Position numbers and translations under genes: made by a program
The notes under the pieces: generated by a model
The model's input: only the letters and a program-made list of their open reading frames with translations
Database searches by the model: none
What the model was told of the DNA's origin: nothing
From: a virus
IMG/VR virus record: IMGVR_UViG_3300000235_000034
Span: 1-20,158 of that record
DNA: 20,158 nucleotides
Direction: 5' to 3' (one strand)
In this document: piece by piece, positions 6,856 to 13,004 of the stretch
How positions within the stretch are numbered: position 1 is the stretch's first letter
How the letters are laid out: each line of letters begins with the position of its first letter

Positions 6856-6983
6856 TTGGTCAGCAATTCCCAAAGAAAAGAAAACAGGTTTTGGCCGTTC
6901 TTTGAAAATAGAACGGCAAGAATGACAAAAATTGTCATGGAACAAATCAAACAAATTATTCCAGCAACAAGAAGAATGTTCAT
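6852..6983 (-). CDS. Small single-span membrane protein (43 aa)
   Basis: A short gene in the gap after the 87-aa hypothetical protein. ATG 6983 lies one base past the preceding TGA and follows an AGGGGG ribosome binding site at good spacing. It encodes a strongly hydrophobic segment, MNILLVAGIICLICSMTIFV, extending to about residue 26, followed by a short polar/aromatic tail ending FLWELLTK. The stop overlaps the next start as ATGA. Good ribosome binding site, tight packing and a clean membrane span support it as real. Function is unknown; it lies among replication genes, so superinfection control or membrane attachment are only possibilities. Confidence 0.7.
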   Translation of the reverse strand: MNILLVAGIICLICSMTIFVILAVLFSKNGQNLFSFLWELLTK

Positions 6984-6984
6984 T

Positions 6985-7248
6985 TCAACCCCCTTCTTCC
7001 TTTCTTACAAAAAGAAGTTGAACAAGTTCAGTCAAATGTTTGTCAAGTTCATCACAATGATATTCAAAGCGCTCAATTTCGCTTTCACTGAAAAGTTTCT
7101 TTGCATACCTTTCAAAGCTTGTGAACTTGACTTCAACACCTTCCTTGCAATCTTCAAATGAAAGTGAAATTTCATTGTTGTGAAGTCCGTTGAAGTTTGT
7201 GAATTCAAGAACAAAACCTTTGAATTTGAAATTTGCCCGTGTTCCCAT
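6985..7248 (-). CDS. Hypothetical protein (87 aa)
   Basis: Not recognised. The N-terminal half looks beta-rich (ANFKFKGFVLEFTNFNGLHN, then EISLSFEDCKEGVEVKFTSF). The C-terminal half looks helical and charged (ERYAKKLFSESEIERFEYHC, then DELDKHLTELVQLLF). No membrane span or catalytic motif. The ATG at 7248 overlaps the RuvC stop by one base (TAATG), and the stop is one base before the small membrane gene, so it is co-transcribed and probably translationally coupled. Confidence 0.7.
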   Translation of the reverse strand: MGTRANFKFKGFVLEFTNFNGLHNNEISLSFEDCKEGVEVKFTSFERYAKKLFSESEIERFEYHCDELDKHLTELVQLLFVRKEEGG

Positions 7249-7796
7249 TAGAATTTCACCCCCATTGTAAACAACATCAAACCGATTGCGTCAATGGAAT
7301 GATTGTTGCGCACCTTCAGCGCTTGCGGGAAAGCTTTTTTTATTCTTCTTCCACAAACATCTTTTGAAAGTGTTCCCTTCCAAATGATAGGTTCCACAAC
7401 AACAAATTCCCGTTCAATTCCAACAAGAATATATTCCAGCGCAATCAAAAGTGCGCCCACTTGGTACGCAAGTTTTATTGTTGCGCCTGAATCAGTTGCA
7501 ACGCTTTTCTTTCCTTTGAAATTTGAAACGCCTTCAATCACAACCTTCACGGGAAGCTTGTGTTGCTTGTGAAGTTCTTTTATTTGTCTTCCAAGAACTT
7601 CAACCTTGTCAGCGGTGAACAAAATCATTTCTTGGTTTGTGTCAGCGGTGGCTTGATTCAAACAACCGTGAAAAAATTCACTTATGTTTTCACTTTCACC
7701 AAGAAGAATTTGCGTTGTGTTTCGTTTAGGAACAACACCGATTGAAAAACCCGTGTGAATTCCAGCATCAACCCCAACATAAATGCAAGGCTTCAT
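7248..7796 (-). CDS. RuvC-like Holliday junction resolvase
   Basis: A 182-aa RNase-H-fold resolvase of the RuvC type. All four acidic/His positions are visible: D10 in YVGVDAGIHTGFSIG, E88 in VKVVIEGVSNF, and H166 and D169 in NNHSIDAIGLML. WKGTLSKD (about 139-146) matches the usual W-x-G-x-x-x-K stretch. RuvC-like phage enzymes cut branched DNA during recombination and before packaging. Length is close to bacterial RuvC (about 170-175 aa). The start overlaps the upstream stop as ATGA. It sits with the SNF2-type helicase, the RecB-like nuclease and the Sak4-like ATPase in one operon, which supports a recombination role. Confidence 0.9.
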   Translation of the reverse strand: MKPCIYVGVDAGIHTGFSIGVVPKRNTTQILLGESENISEFFHGCLNQATADTNQEMILFTADKVEVLGRQIKELHKQHKLPVKVVIEGVSNFKGKKSVATDSGATIKLAYQVGALLIALEYILVGIEREFVVVEPIIWKGTLSKDVCGRRIKKAFPQALKVRNNHSIDAIGLMLFTMGVKF

Positions 7797-8080
7797 TGAA
7801 CGCCTTCTTTCATCTTGGTTTCAGCAATTTCAATCGCTTTGTCAGCAATGCGTTTCTTCATTTGAGCAACAAAGAAGTTCAGCCAATTGGAAAGAAAGAA
7901 CTTGTCAGTTTTTCCAGTTTGTTCAAGTTCTTTTTGAAGGCGCAAAAATTCTTCAATGCGGTCAAGCGGTTTGAATTTCATTTGGCCATTGAATTCAACA
8001 ACTTCAACAATTCGTTGCTTCAAATCGTTTGGTGTTGGCAAAAACTTTGCCTTGCGTCTTTGTGTGCGGTTCAACTTCAT
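7793..8080 (-). CDS. Hypothetical helical protein (95 aa)
   Basis: Not recognised. It starts with a basic stretch MKLNRTQRRKAKFLPTPNDL and continues with predicted helices rich in Lys and Glu, including DRIEEFLRLQKELEQTGKTD and a C-terminal helix VAQMKKRIADKAIEIAETKM. No membrane span. ATGA junctions on both sides tie it to the 71-aa coiled-coil gene upstream and the RuvC-like gene downstream. Confidence 0.7.
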   Translation of the reverse strand: MKLNRTQRRKAKFLPTPNDLKQRIVEVVEFNGQMKFKPLDRIEEFLRLQKELEQTGKTDKFFLSNWLNFFVAQMKKRIADKAIEIAETKMKEGVQ

Positions 8081-8292
8081 TTGGTTGCTTCCTTTTGTTT
8101 GTGTTCAGAATATTTCTTTGAAGGGTTTGCAATGCTGAAGCGTGCGTTCAAGCGGTCAATTATGACTTGCCTGAAGTCACAAAGTTTTTCAAACTTTTCC
8201 TTTTCCCGCTTTATGTGTTCAAGATTCATTTCCAGCCTTTCAGCGTGGAGAATCAATTCTTGATTGCTCATTTCAAAAAGTTCTTTCCTCAT
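8077..8292 (-). CDS. Small coiled-coil protein (71 aa)
   Basis: Not recognised. Residues 5-50 form one long charged helix with coiled-coil heptads (LILHAERLEMNLEHIKREKE, then KFEKLCDFRQVIIDRL); the tail is basic and polar. Both the start (with the helicase stop) and the stop (with the next start) are ATGA overlaps. Could be an oligomerising accessory factor; nothing more can be said. Confidence 0.7.
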   Translation of the reverse strand: MRKELFEMSNQELILHAERLEMNLEHIKREKEKFEKLCDFRQVIIDRLNARFSIANPSKKYSEHKQKEATK

Positions 8293-9608
8293 AGTCTTTT
8301 CATTATCCTTTGTTGTGATTCAAGTCTTCCCCGTTTCATTTTCATGTTGTCCATAATGTCATAATCAATTTTATTCTTGCGCACAAGAAAAATTGAATCA
8401 ACATTCCTTTTTGCAACTGAAGTGATTCTTTGGCGTGCTTGGTCATAAATTGACCAGCGCTCAGGAAGTGAAAACCAAATTTGAATATTTGCCTTGTTCA
8501 AGTTTGAACCAGTATCAAGGCAAGTTGGGTTTGCAACAATGATTCTTGTTTCTGAACGCTGGAAGGAACGCACAACTTCAGAACGCTTTTCTTTTTTGAT
8601 TTCACCGTGAACAACACCAACGGAAACATCAAGAAGTTTTTCAAGGTTCATTGCAATCATTTCAATTTCATCAACAAACACGCACCAAATCACAAGTTGT
8701 TCATCTTTCAAATCAACGGCAACAAGTTCATTTATTCTATTTAGTTTTCCATAGTCAACAACTTTGCCGTTGAAGATTCCACCGCAAAGGCGCTTCAGCC
8801 ATTGGTATTTTGCGGAATCATAAAGCGTTGAAACATCTTCCCCGTCAATTTCTGTTTTCAGTTCCTTTTTCAATTCGGAATAAATGCGTTCAAATTCAGG
8901 GTTTGTTGTTTCGCAATACAGAACCACGGGGTCAATTATTGTTTCCAGTCCAACATCTTTTCTTTTTAGTATAAAGGCGTTTTCTTTTAGTGTCTGCAAG
9001 AACGGGGTTCTGAAATCACGCTTGAAATCATATTTGAAACCACATAGTTGAAGAAATCTTTTTTTGAATTGCCAAAAATCACGCACCGCAAGAAGTGAAG
9101 GATTCACAAAAAGCATTTGTTGTATATAGTCAATGTCATCTTCAGGGTTTGGGGTTCCAGTTGCGCAAATTCTCACGGGAACATTTCTGAAGTTCTTCAC
9201 AAAGAACTTTGAAACTTTTGAACTTGGGTTTTTTATTTTATGAGATTCATCAAGAACAATTGCTTCCCAATCTTCAGCAACAACTTCCTTTCCAAGTGAA
9301 CGGTTTGCTTCATAGTTAAGAAGGAAATATTTTGCTTGTGATTGCTTCAACAATTTTATTCTTTTTTCTTTCGCGCCCGAAAGAAGAACAAACGCTTGGT
9401 CTTCGTTGGTCAATTCATCTTCCCAAGAATCAAGTGCGGAACCCGTTGAAATTATTAAAATCTTAGAACAGCCAAGCTTGCGCAACGCCCTAATGATTGA
9501 AAGCGTTTTTCCTAAACGCATATCAACAAAAACAAGCGCAAGCTTGGTTGAAACTATATATTGAATCAATCGGTTTTGGTATTCTCTTGCACGTTTGAAA
9601 ATTCGCAT
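8289..9608 (-). CDS. SNF2/DEAD-like superfamily 2 helicase
   Basis: 439 aa from ATG 9608. It shows helicase motif I VDMRLGKT (about residues 28-35, with Arg where SNF2 proteins usually have Gly), motif II DESHKIKN (about 120-127), motif III ATGTP (about 149-153), and a C-terminal RecA lobe with IIVANPTCLDTGSNL and QARQRI as motifs V and VI. This is the compact SNF2-like architecture common in phage replication operons, probably acting on branched or protein-bound DNA. Motif VI reads QARQRITSVAK, lacking the second Arg of the usual QxxxRxxR; whether this affects activity is unknown. The start overlaps the previous gene by 43 nt. The frame extends to 9665, but that part reads as shadow sequence. 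Confidence 0.88.
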   Translation of the reverse strand: MRIFKRAREYQNRLIQYIVSTKLALVFVDMRLGKTLSIIRALRKLGCSKILIISTGSALDSWEDELTNEDQAFVLLSGAKEKRIKLLKQSQAKYFLLNYEANRSLGKEVVAEDWEAIVLDESHKIKNPSSKVSKFFVKNFRNVPVRICATGTPNPEDDIDYIQQMLFVNPSLLAVRDFWQFKKRFLQLCGFKYDFKRDFRTPFLQTLKENAFILKRKDVGLETIIDPVVLYCETTNPEFERIYSELKKELKTEIDGEDVSTLYDSAKYQWLKRLCGGIFNGKVVDYGKLNRINELVAVDLKDEQLVIWCVFVDEIEMIAMNLEKLLDVSVGVVHGEIKKEKRSEVVRSFQRSETRIIVANPTCLDTGSNLNKANIQIWFSLPERWSIYDQARQRITSVAKRNVDSIFLVRKNKIDYDIMDNMKMKRGRLESQQRIMKRL

Positions 9609-9841
9609 AGGTTCACCAATCGGTTTTCTAAATCTTGTACAATTGCGATCAACATACCAACACACAATTCAGGTTTTGCTTTCACGGCAAGGTTCAATGT
9701 TGCTTTTCCATTTTCATCAAATGAAACACAATAAAAATTCTTTGCATTTTTTAAAGCTTCCCGTGCTTCTTCACGGGAAGATTCAAATTTTTCATTGAAT
9801 TCTTTTTCATTGAATTCTTCAATTGAAGATTGTTCTTGCAT
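9566..9841 (-). CDS. Hypothetical protein (91 aa)
   Basis: Not recognised. The N-terminus has a duplicated acidic unit (EEFNEKEFNEKFESSREEAR); the middle is beta-like (NFYCVSFDENGKATLNLAVK) and a short hydrophobic helix follows (LCVGMLIAIVQDLENRLVNL). Perhaps a small two-layer domain. The ATG overlaps the H1-like gene stop by one base (TAATG) with GGAG about 10 nt upstream. The 3' end overlaps the helicase start by 43 nt. Confidence 0.65.
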   Translation of the reverse strand: MQEQSSIEEFNEKEFNEKFESSREEAREALKNAKNFYCVSFDENGKATLNLAVKAKPELCVGMLIAIVQDLENRLVNLCEFSNVQENTKTD

Positions 9842-10578
9842 TATTTGCGAACTCCAAGCGCGTGCTTTTCTTCAATTGTCAACTTGTTTTTTGGAACAAG
9901 TCCTTTCCCCTTTACCTTGAAAAGTTTTTCAACCTTCTTCCCTTCAGCGTTCACAAGTCTTCTATAATGGTTTACAATAATCAAATCGACACGCTTTTCA
10001 GGGTGTTTTTTCAAAACCTTTGCAATTATTTCTTCATCTGTAAATTGTTTTTCCAACAACAAATCACAGATAAGTTGTGACATTTTTCCACTTCCCTTTG
10101 TTGGGATGCCATTTTTTGAAGGTGTAGGAATCGCTGGTTTCTTCACAAGCGCCTTTTTGGGGGCTTCAGCGGTCTTTTTTGGAGCTGGTGCAATCTTTGC
10201 CTTCACAACTGGTTTTTTGGCTTCCAGCGCATTCTTTGCGGGGACTGGAACGGTTTTCTTTGTTTCAGGTTTGTTTGCAACGGTTTTCTTTGCTTGGGAA
10301 GCCTTTTTTGGGGCTTCAACTTTCTTTTCCGCTGGTTTCTTTTCCGCAACAATCTTTGCTGAAGCTTCTTTTTTTGCTTCAGGTTTCTTTGCTTCAGGTT
10401 TCGCGGTTGTAACCTTCACAACTGGTTTTGTTTCGGGAACCTTTGCAACCGGTTCTTTGCGCTCCAATTTCTTTTTTGGGGCTGGTTCAATGGTTGTTTC
10501 TTTCGCAACCGCTGGAAGGGAAGCTTCGACCGCTTGAACGGTTTCTTTTTCAGTCGTGGTTTCATGCATTGTATTCAT
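9841..10578 (-). CDS. Histone-H1-like Lys/Ala/Pro-rich protein with C-terminal folded domain
   Basis: 245 aa from ATG 10578, preceded by AAGGAA. Residues about 20-160 are low complexity, built from Lys, Ala, Pro, Val and Thr with irregular repeats such as AKPEAKKPEAKKEASAK and AEAPKKALVKKP, much like the tails of histone H1 and bacterial H1-like proteins (HctB, AlgP). Residues about 163-245 look folded: MSQLICDLLLEKQFTDEEII, then AKVLKKHPEKR, then VDLIIVNHYRRLVNAEGKKV. That is plausibly a winged-helix-like DNA-binding unit, with a basic end. Likely DNA-binding or DNA-compacting; a host-chromatin target is also possible. The homology is compositional only, so the functional call is inference. 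The longer frame to 10707 is rejected because it overlaps a small upstream gene. Confidence 0.7.
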   Translation of the reverse strand: MNTMHETTTEKETVQAVEASLPAVAKETTIEPAPKKKLERKEPVAKVPETKPVVKVTTAKPEAKKPEAKKEASAKIVAEKKPAEKKVEAPKKASQAKKTVANKPETKKTVPVPAKNALEAKKPVVKAKIAPAPKKTAEAPKKALVKKPAIPTPSKNGIPTKGSGKMSQLICDLLLEKQFTDEEIIAKVLKKHPEKRVDLIIVNHYRRLVNAEGKKVEKLFKVKGKGLVPKNKLTIEEKHALGVRK

Positions 10579-10585
10579 TTTTTTC

Positions 10586-10738
10586 TCATTCCTTGTTGTT
10601 TGATTCTTGTTTTTGTTTTTGTTTTGTAAACTCGTTTTTAAATTCTTCACTTGCAAGAAAGTTCTCCATATCTTGCCAAGAACAACATTCAAAACGATAG
10701 TTTGCACCCGCTAAAGTTATTTTATTTTTTCGCAACAT
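10586..10738 (-). CDS. Small hypothetical protein (50 aa)
   Basis: A short open frame filling the space between the XRE-like and H1-like genes, from ATG 10738 (or ATG 10750, 54 aa) to TGA 10586-10588. The product is MLRKNKITLAGANYRFECCS and then a helical, charged C-terminus ending in KQKQKQESNNKE. It overlaps the upstream stop by a few codons and ends 7 nt before the next ATG, fitting the tight packing of this operon. The ribosome binding site is weak and no family is recognised, so it may be spurious. Confidence 0.45.
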   Translation of the reverse strand: MLRKNKITLAGANYRFECCSWQDMENFLASEEFKNEFTKQKQKQESNNKE

Positions 10739-10994
10739 TGTTTTTCTCATTGAAAGGTTTTACAGTTTTTGCAACTTGTGCAAACAGCTTGAACAATTCA
10801 GGGTTTGAAAGAATCACTTTCATAGCAAACGAAATTGGCAATTGTCCAGTTTCAACTTTTGAAATGAATGAATAGGTTTGTTGAAATATTGCACTAAATT
10901 CTTCACGGGAAACATTTAGTTCACTTCTTGTTTTAAGAACACAATGGTTCCAATCAAGAATTTTCTTTTTGTCATCTTTTATTTTTAATTGCAT
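10722..10994 (-). CDS. XRE/Cro-like helix-turn-helix protein
   Basis: 90 aa from ATG 10994, preceded by GGGGG; a longer frame to 11012 is less likely. Residues about 24-50 fit an XRE-type helix-turn-helix: LKTRSELNVSREEFSAIFQQ followed by TYSFISKVETGQ, with the S-x-E-x-F and I-S-K-x-E-x-G pattern of the family. It is short and has no dimerisation or cleavage domain, so it resembles Cro or a small regulator rather than a full CI repressor. The start overlaps the membrane protein gene by 10 nt. It might act on the intergenic region around 12139-12537, but that is inference. Confidence 0.65.
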   Translation of the reverse strand: MQLKIKDDKKKILDWNHCVLKTRSELNVSREEFSAIFQQTYSFISKVETGQLPISFAMKVILSNPELFKLFAQVAKTVKPFNEKNNVAKK

Positions 10995-11275
10995 AATCTT
11001 ATGAACCCCCAAACAATAACAATTTGAGTAGAAGAAAGAAGTGTGAACATTGACATTGAAGAAGCAACAATGACCTTCTTGAATCCTTTTTTATCACTTG
11101 GCAACGAATAACCGCTTTCAATTCTTGTTTGAAGCTTGAAAACTAAATATTCATCTTCAGTAATAGAATTTACTTGCTTCAATTCTGAAAAGACTTTATA
11201 AACAACATAAAGCGACCAGCCCCCAATAAATAATGAACAAATCAACAGAAGTGCTTTCAACAATAATATTTCCAT
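10985..11275 (-). CDS. Two-span membrane protein (96 aa)
   Basis: Not recognised. From ATG 11275, preceded by AAAGGA at good spacing. A first membrane span lies at about residues 4-25 (LLLKALLLICSLFIGGWSLY), a charged loop with EDEYLVFKLQTRIES in the middle, and a second span at about 70-92 (ASSMSMFTLLSSTQIVIVWG). Two spans and this length would fit a holin or a superinfection protein, but it lies in the early operon, far from the endolysin. The frame extends to a TTG at 11356, which lacks support. Confidence 0.65.
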   Translation of the reverse strand: MEILLLKALLLICSLFIGGWSLYVVYKVFSELKQVNSITEDEYLVFKLQTRIESGYSLPSDKKGFKKVIVASSMSMFTLLSSTQIVIVWGFIRLCN

Positions 11276-11381
11276 TTTTATTTTTCCTTTTTGTTTGTTT
11301 GTGAAAAGTGCGGGGTTCCCCCTGACAATACACCAAAAGAAGGTTAGAAGGTGCAAGCAACATTAGGGAACCGCTTAAACC
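11276..11381 (-). other. Short non-coding gap with weak promoter-like and dyad sequence
   Basis: About 106 nt between the 147-aa gene and the membrane protein gene. On the minus strand TTGCAC (11351-11356) and TGTATT (11327-11332) are 18 nt apart, a weak sigma70-type match (3/6 and 4/6). Just after it is the tight dyad GGGGAACCCC. GGTTCCC/GGGAACC elements at both ends could pair over a long loop. An internal promoter is possible but unproven. Confidence 0.25.
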
Positions 11382-11825
11382 TTACATTTCAAATTTTGGC
11401 AACATTCCCTTTTCGTGCAAAACTTTTCTGTCAGCGACAACCAAAGGAAGAAGTTGTTGGTAAATTTGCCGTTCAACTTGTTCAGCAAATTCTTTTGCAT
11501 ATCGCATTGCGTCAATATTAGCAATTTCACCCCGAACCCTGAAGCGGGAACCAGCAAGTTGAATTTCAGTCACCCTCAAAGAAGGTTGTTCGGGGTCTTG
11601 GGAAACCCGTTCAACGCTTGTATTCTTTCCGCAAGTAAGATTGGAAAATTTTTCTTCCAAGTGCGCTTTCATTGTTGCAAAGTCAAACAAAGAACGCTGA
11701 AGGGAAGCTTCAACTTGTGACCGTCTTTTGAATTCAATATATAAACGGTTTTCGTGAAGATAATGTTGTTCTTCAAGCAGTGCAAGCATCTTGCGCTTTT
11801 GACTTCTTCCAAATCGTTTAGACAT
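11382..11825 (-). CDS. Hypothetical basic/helical protein (147 aa)
   Basis: Not recognised. The N-terminus is strongly basic (MSKRFGRSQKRKMLALLEEQ), followed by a long helix likely to form a coiled coil up to about residue 65. A beta-like central part (LRVTEIQLAGSRFRVRGEIA) and a C-terminal helix (AKEFAEQVERQIYQQLLPLV) follow. AAGGAAAG precedes ATG 11825, which overlaps the previous gene by 8 nt. The basic N-terminus could bind nucleic acid, but this is only a guess. Confidence 0.7.
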   Translation of the reverse strand: MSKRFGRSQKRKMLALLEEQHYLHENRLYIEFKRRSQVEASLQRSLFDFATMKAHLEEKFSNLTCGKNTSVERVSQDPEQPSLRVTEIQLAGSRFRVRGEIANIDAMRYAKEFAEQVERQIYQQLLPLVVADRKVLHEKGMLPKFEM

Positions 11826-12138
11826 TTTTCACTTTCCTTGCGGTTGGAAGCTTTTCCAGCAATTCAACAAGTTCTTTCTTCCGGCCAAGTGCAAGACTGC
11901 TGAAGTTCAGCAATTCCTTTTCAGAATAAACCGCTTTCAAACAAACACCTGAAGCAAGCAACCAAAGAATTCCATCACCACGCTTTTCATAATCCTTGCG
12001 CAACACCGCGCGGGAATGATACTTTTTTCCAACATTCACATTGTATTCAACAGAATCAAATTTGTGTTCAGTTGTGTCAAGTTCTAAAGTTCTCATTGTC
12101 ATTCTTCTTTCTTGTGTGGAGCGTTTCATTGCGTTCAT
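11818..12138 (-). CDS. Hypothetical protein, first gene of the early operon (up to 106 aa)
   Basis: Not recognised. The core reads TLELDTTEHKFDSVEYNVNV, YHSRAVLRKDYEKRGDGILW, and a helical C-terminus rich in Lys and Leu. Four ATGs (12138, 12129, 12102, 12096) could start it. The upstream ones lack a good ribosome binding site and lie on a predicted transcription start, while AGAAAGAAG lies before the last two, so translation may begin at 12102 or 12096. It is the first gene after the 400-nt intergenic region. Confidence 0.65.
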   Translation of the reverse strand: MNAMKRSTQERRMTMRTLELDTTEHKFDSVEYNVNVGKKYHSRAVLRKDYEKRGDGILWLLASGVCLKAVYSEKELLNFSSLALGRKKELVELLEKLPTARKVKNV

Positions 12139-12144
12139 GTTGTA

Positions 12145-12173
12145 ATAATACCTTTCTTTTTCACAATACGCAA
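12145..12173 (-). promoter_or_regulatory. Candidate sigma70-type promoter of the early operon
   Basis: On the minus strand TTGCGT (12173-12168) and TATTAT (12150-12145) are 17 nt apart; the -10 matches 5 of 6 consensus bases and the -35 three. The predicted start would be at about 12138, on the first ATG of the next gene, which favours one of its internal ATGs. A plausible but unproven promoter. Confidence 0.35.
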
Positions 12174-12236
12174 ATAAAAAACAACTTTTTCAAGTTATTT
12201 TTCAAAAAGTCGTGAACAAGTTGTTGGCAGATTGAC

Positions 12237-12277
12237 TTTTGTATGAATTTTGTGTGTTTCGTAAATGGTCGGGGGGT
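12237..12277 (+). repeat. Left arm of imperfect 41-bp inverted repeat
   Basis: Plus-strand arm, gap-free match to the reverse complement of 12368-12408 at 34 of 41 positions. Conserved blocks are TTTTGTATGAA at the outer end, TGxGTGTTTxG in the middle and AAATGGTxGGGGGGT at the inner end. Confidence 0.85.
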
Positions 12278-12367
12278 CAAATCTTCTTTCTTCCATCTTA
12301 TTTATTGATTGTATGATTAGAAAAAATATTGGTTAGGTGATATAAACCACCATCACACAAAGAAAAC

Positions 12368-12408
12368 ACCCCCCTACCATTTTCAAAACACTCATTTTTC
12401 ATACAAAA
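12368..12408 (-). repeat. Right arm of imperfect 41-bp inverted repeat
   Basis: Minus-strand arm, paired with 12237-12277. The inner 15 bases match at 14 positions and the outer 11 are identical; the 15 between are less conserved (9 of 15). Block-wise conservation without gaps suggests two protein-binding sites in opposite orientation rather than a stem-loop RNA. Confidence 0.85.
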
Positions 12409-12490
12409 ACCACTTTGTGCAAAAACCCGCAAGGAAGCGTTTTAAGCCCTTCAAAGTATTGGGTGCGGTCTTTGTACCAAAGAAACAAGA

Positions 12491-12511
12491 AAACCCCCTT
12501 TTTGGGGGTTT
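12491..12511 (-). terminator. Rho-independent terminator of the late operon
   Basis: A perfect 8-bp stem (AAACCCCC / GGGGGTTT) with a 5-nt loop, 26 nt past the endolysin stop. On the minus strand it is followed by TCTTGTTTCTTT. The hairpin is symmetric enough to work in both directions and would shield the early region from late read-through. Confidence 0.8.
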
Positions 12512-12537
12512 GTTTAGGGAAAGAAACGGTGTTTTGG

Positions 12538-12996
12538 TCAGCCTTCACCCGCAACGCTGGAAGAAGCAAAGTTCAATTCATTCTTTGGGTCAACAATCAA
12601 GCGCCCAAACTTCCACGGGTCACCCTTCTTTGATTTCACGCCAAACCAAAAAGCGGGTTCCTTGCGCAAATCAAGGTGGAAAGAATATCCTTCCCCGTTC
12701 CAGTAAATTCCAACACCGAGAAACCCCGCTTTCACCGCTTGCTTAAAAACCCAATACGGGTCAGCACTGGAAGCAAGGAAGAAATCAACCGCTTCACCTT
12801 TGGGGTGGAATTCGCTTTTGTGGTTCCCCGTTGTGATTCCGTTGTGAAGCAACTTGATTTTGATTTCAATTGCTTTTCTGAAATTCACAAAGCGTTGGAA
12901 CAAAGCGAAAGAAACTTCTTCCAGCTTTGCACCCGTTGCTTCAATTTCTTTCTTTGAAAAATATGGTTCAAGTTGTTTGCATTCTTTTTCAGTCAT
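12538..12996 (-). CDS. M15-family peptidase endolysin
   Basis: A 152-aa single-domain peptidoglycan peptidase of the M15 (D-Ala-D-Ala carboxypeptidase/L-Ala-D-Glu endopeptidase) group. The zinc-site pattern is visible: SEFHPKGEAVDF (S61, H64, G67, D71), matching SxHxxGxAxD with one extra residue after Ser, and SFHLDLR with H107. A GFLGVGIYW segment precedes the second motif, as in the family. No signal peptide or cell-wall-binding domain, so it would need a holin or other membrane damage to reach the wall. Single-domain endolysins are typical of phages of Gram-negative hosts. AGGTG precedes ATG 12996. Last gene of the late operon, directly before the terminator. Confidence 0.85.
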   Translation of the reverse strand: MTEKECKQLEPYFSKKEIEATGAKLEEVSFALFQRFVNFRKAIEIKIKLLHNGITTGNHKSEFHPKGEAVDFFLASSADPYWVFKQAVKAGFLGVGIYWNGEGYSFHLDLRKEPAFWFGVKSKKGDPWKFGRLIVDPKNELNFASSSVAGEG

Positions 12997-13004
12997 TGTT
13001 GCAC

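Larger units (their letters stand above)
12139..12537. other. Intergenic regulatory region between late and early operons
   Basis: About 400 nt with no convincing gene on either strand. It holds the late terminator (12491-12511), an imperfect 41-bp inverted repeat (12237-12277 and 12368-12408) around an AT-rich centre, nested dyads at 12180-12225 (AACAACTT...AAGTTGTT and ACTTTTT...AAAAAGT), and a small hairpin TCTTTG-TAC-CAAAGA (12469-12483). A candidate promoter lies at 12145-12173, and GTATGA occurs three times. It could be the main control region of the early operon, a replication origin, or both. Confidence 0.7.

Noticed and set aside
10106-10537. 143-aa plus-strand frame rich in Phe, Ala and Gly that looks membrane-like
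   Set aside because: It is the antisense of the Lys/Ala/Pro repeats of the H1-like gene; the hydrophobic look is a by-product of that codon bias.
11209-11380. 55-aa frame from the ATG near 11372 on the minus strand
   Set aside because: No ribosome binding site, and it runs across the well-supported start of the membrane protein gene.
12415-12746. Plus-strand open frames crossing the late terminator
   Set aside because: They are antisense to the endolysin and contain the terminator hairpin; no ribosome binding site or protein similarity.
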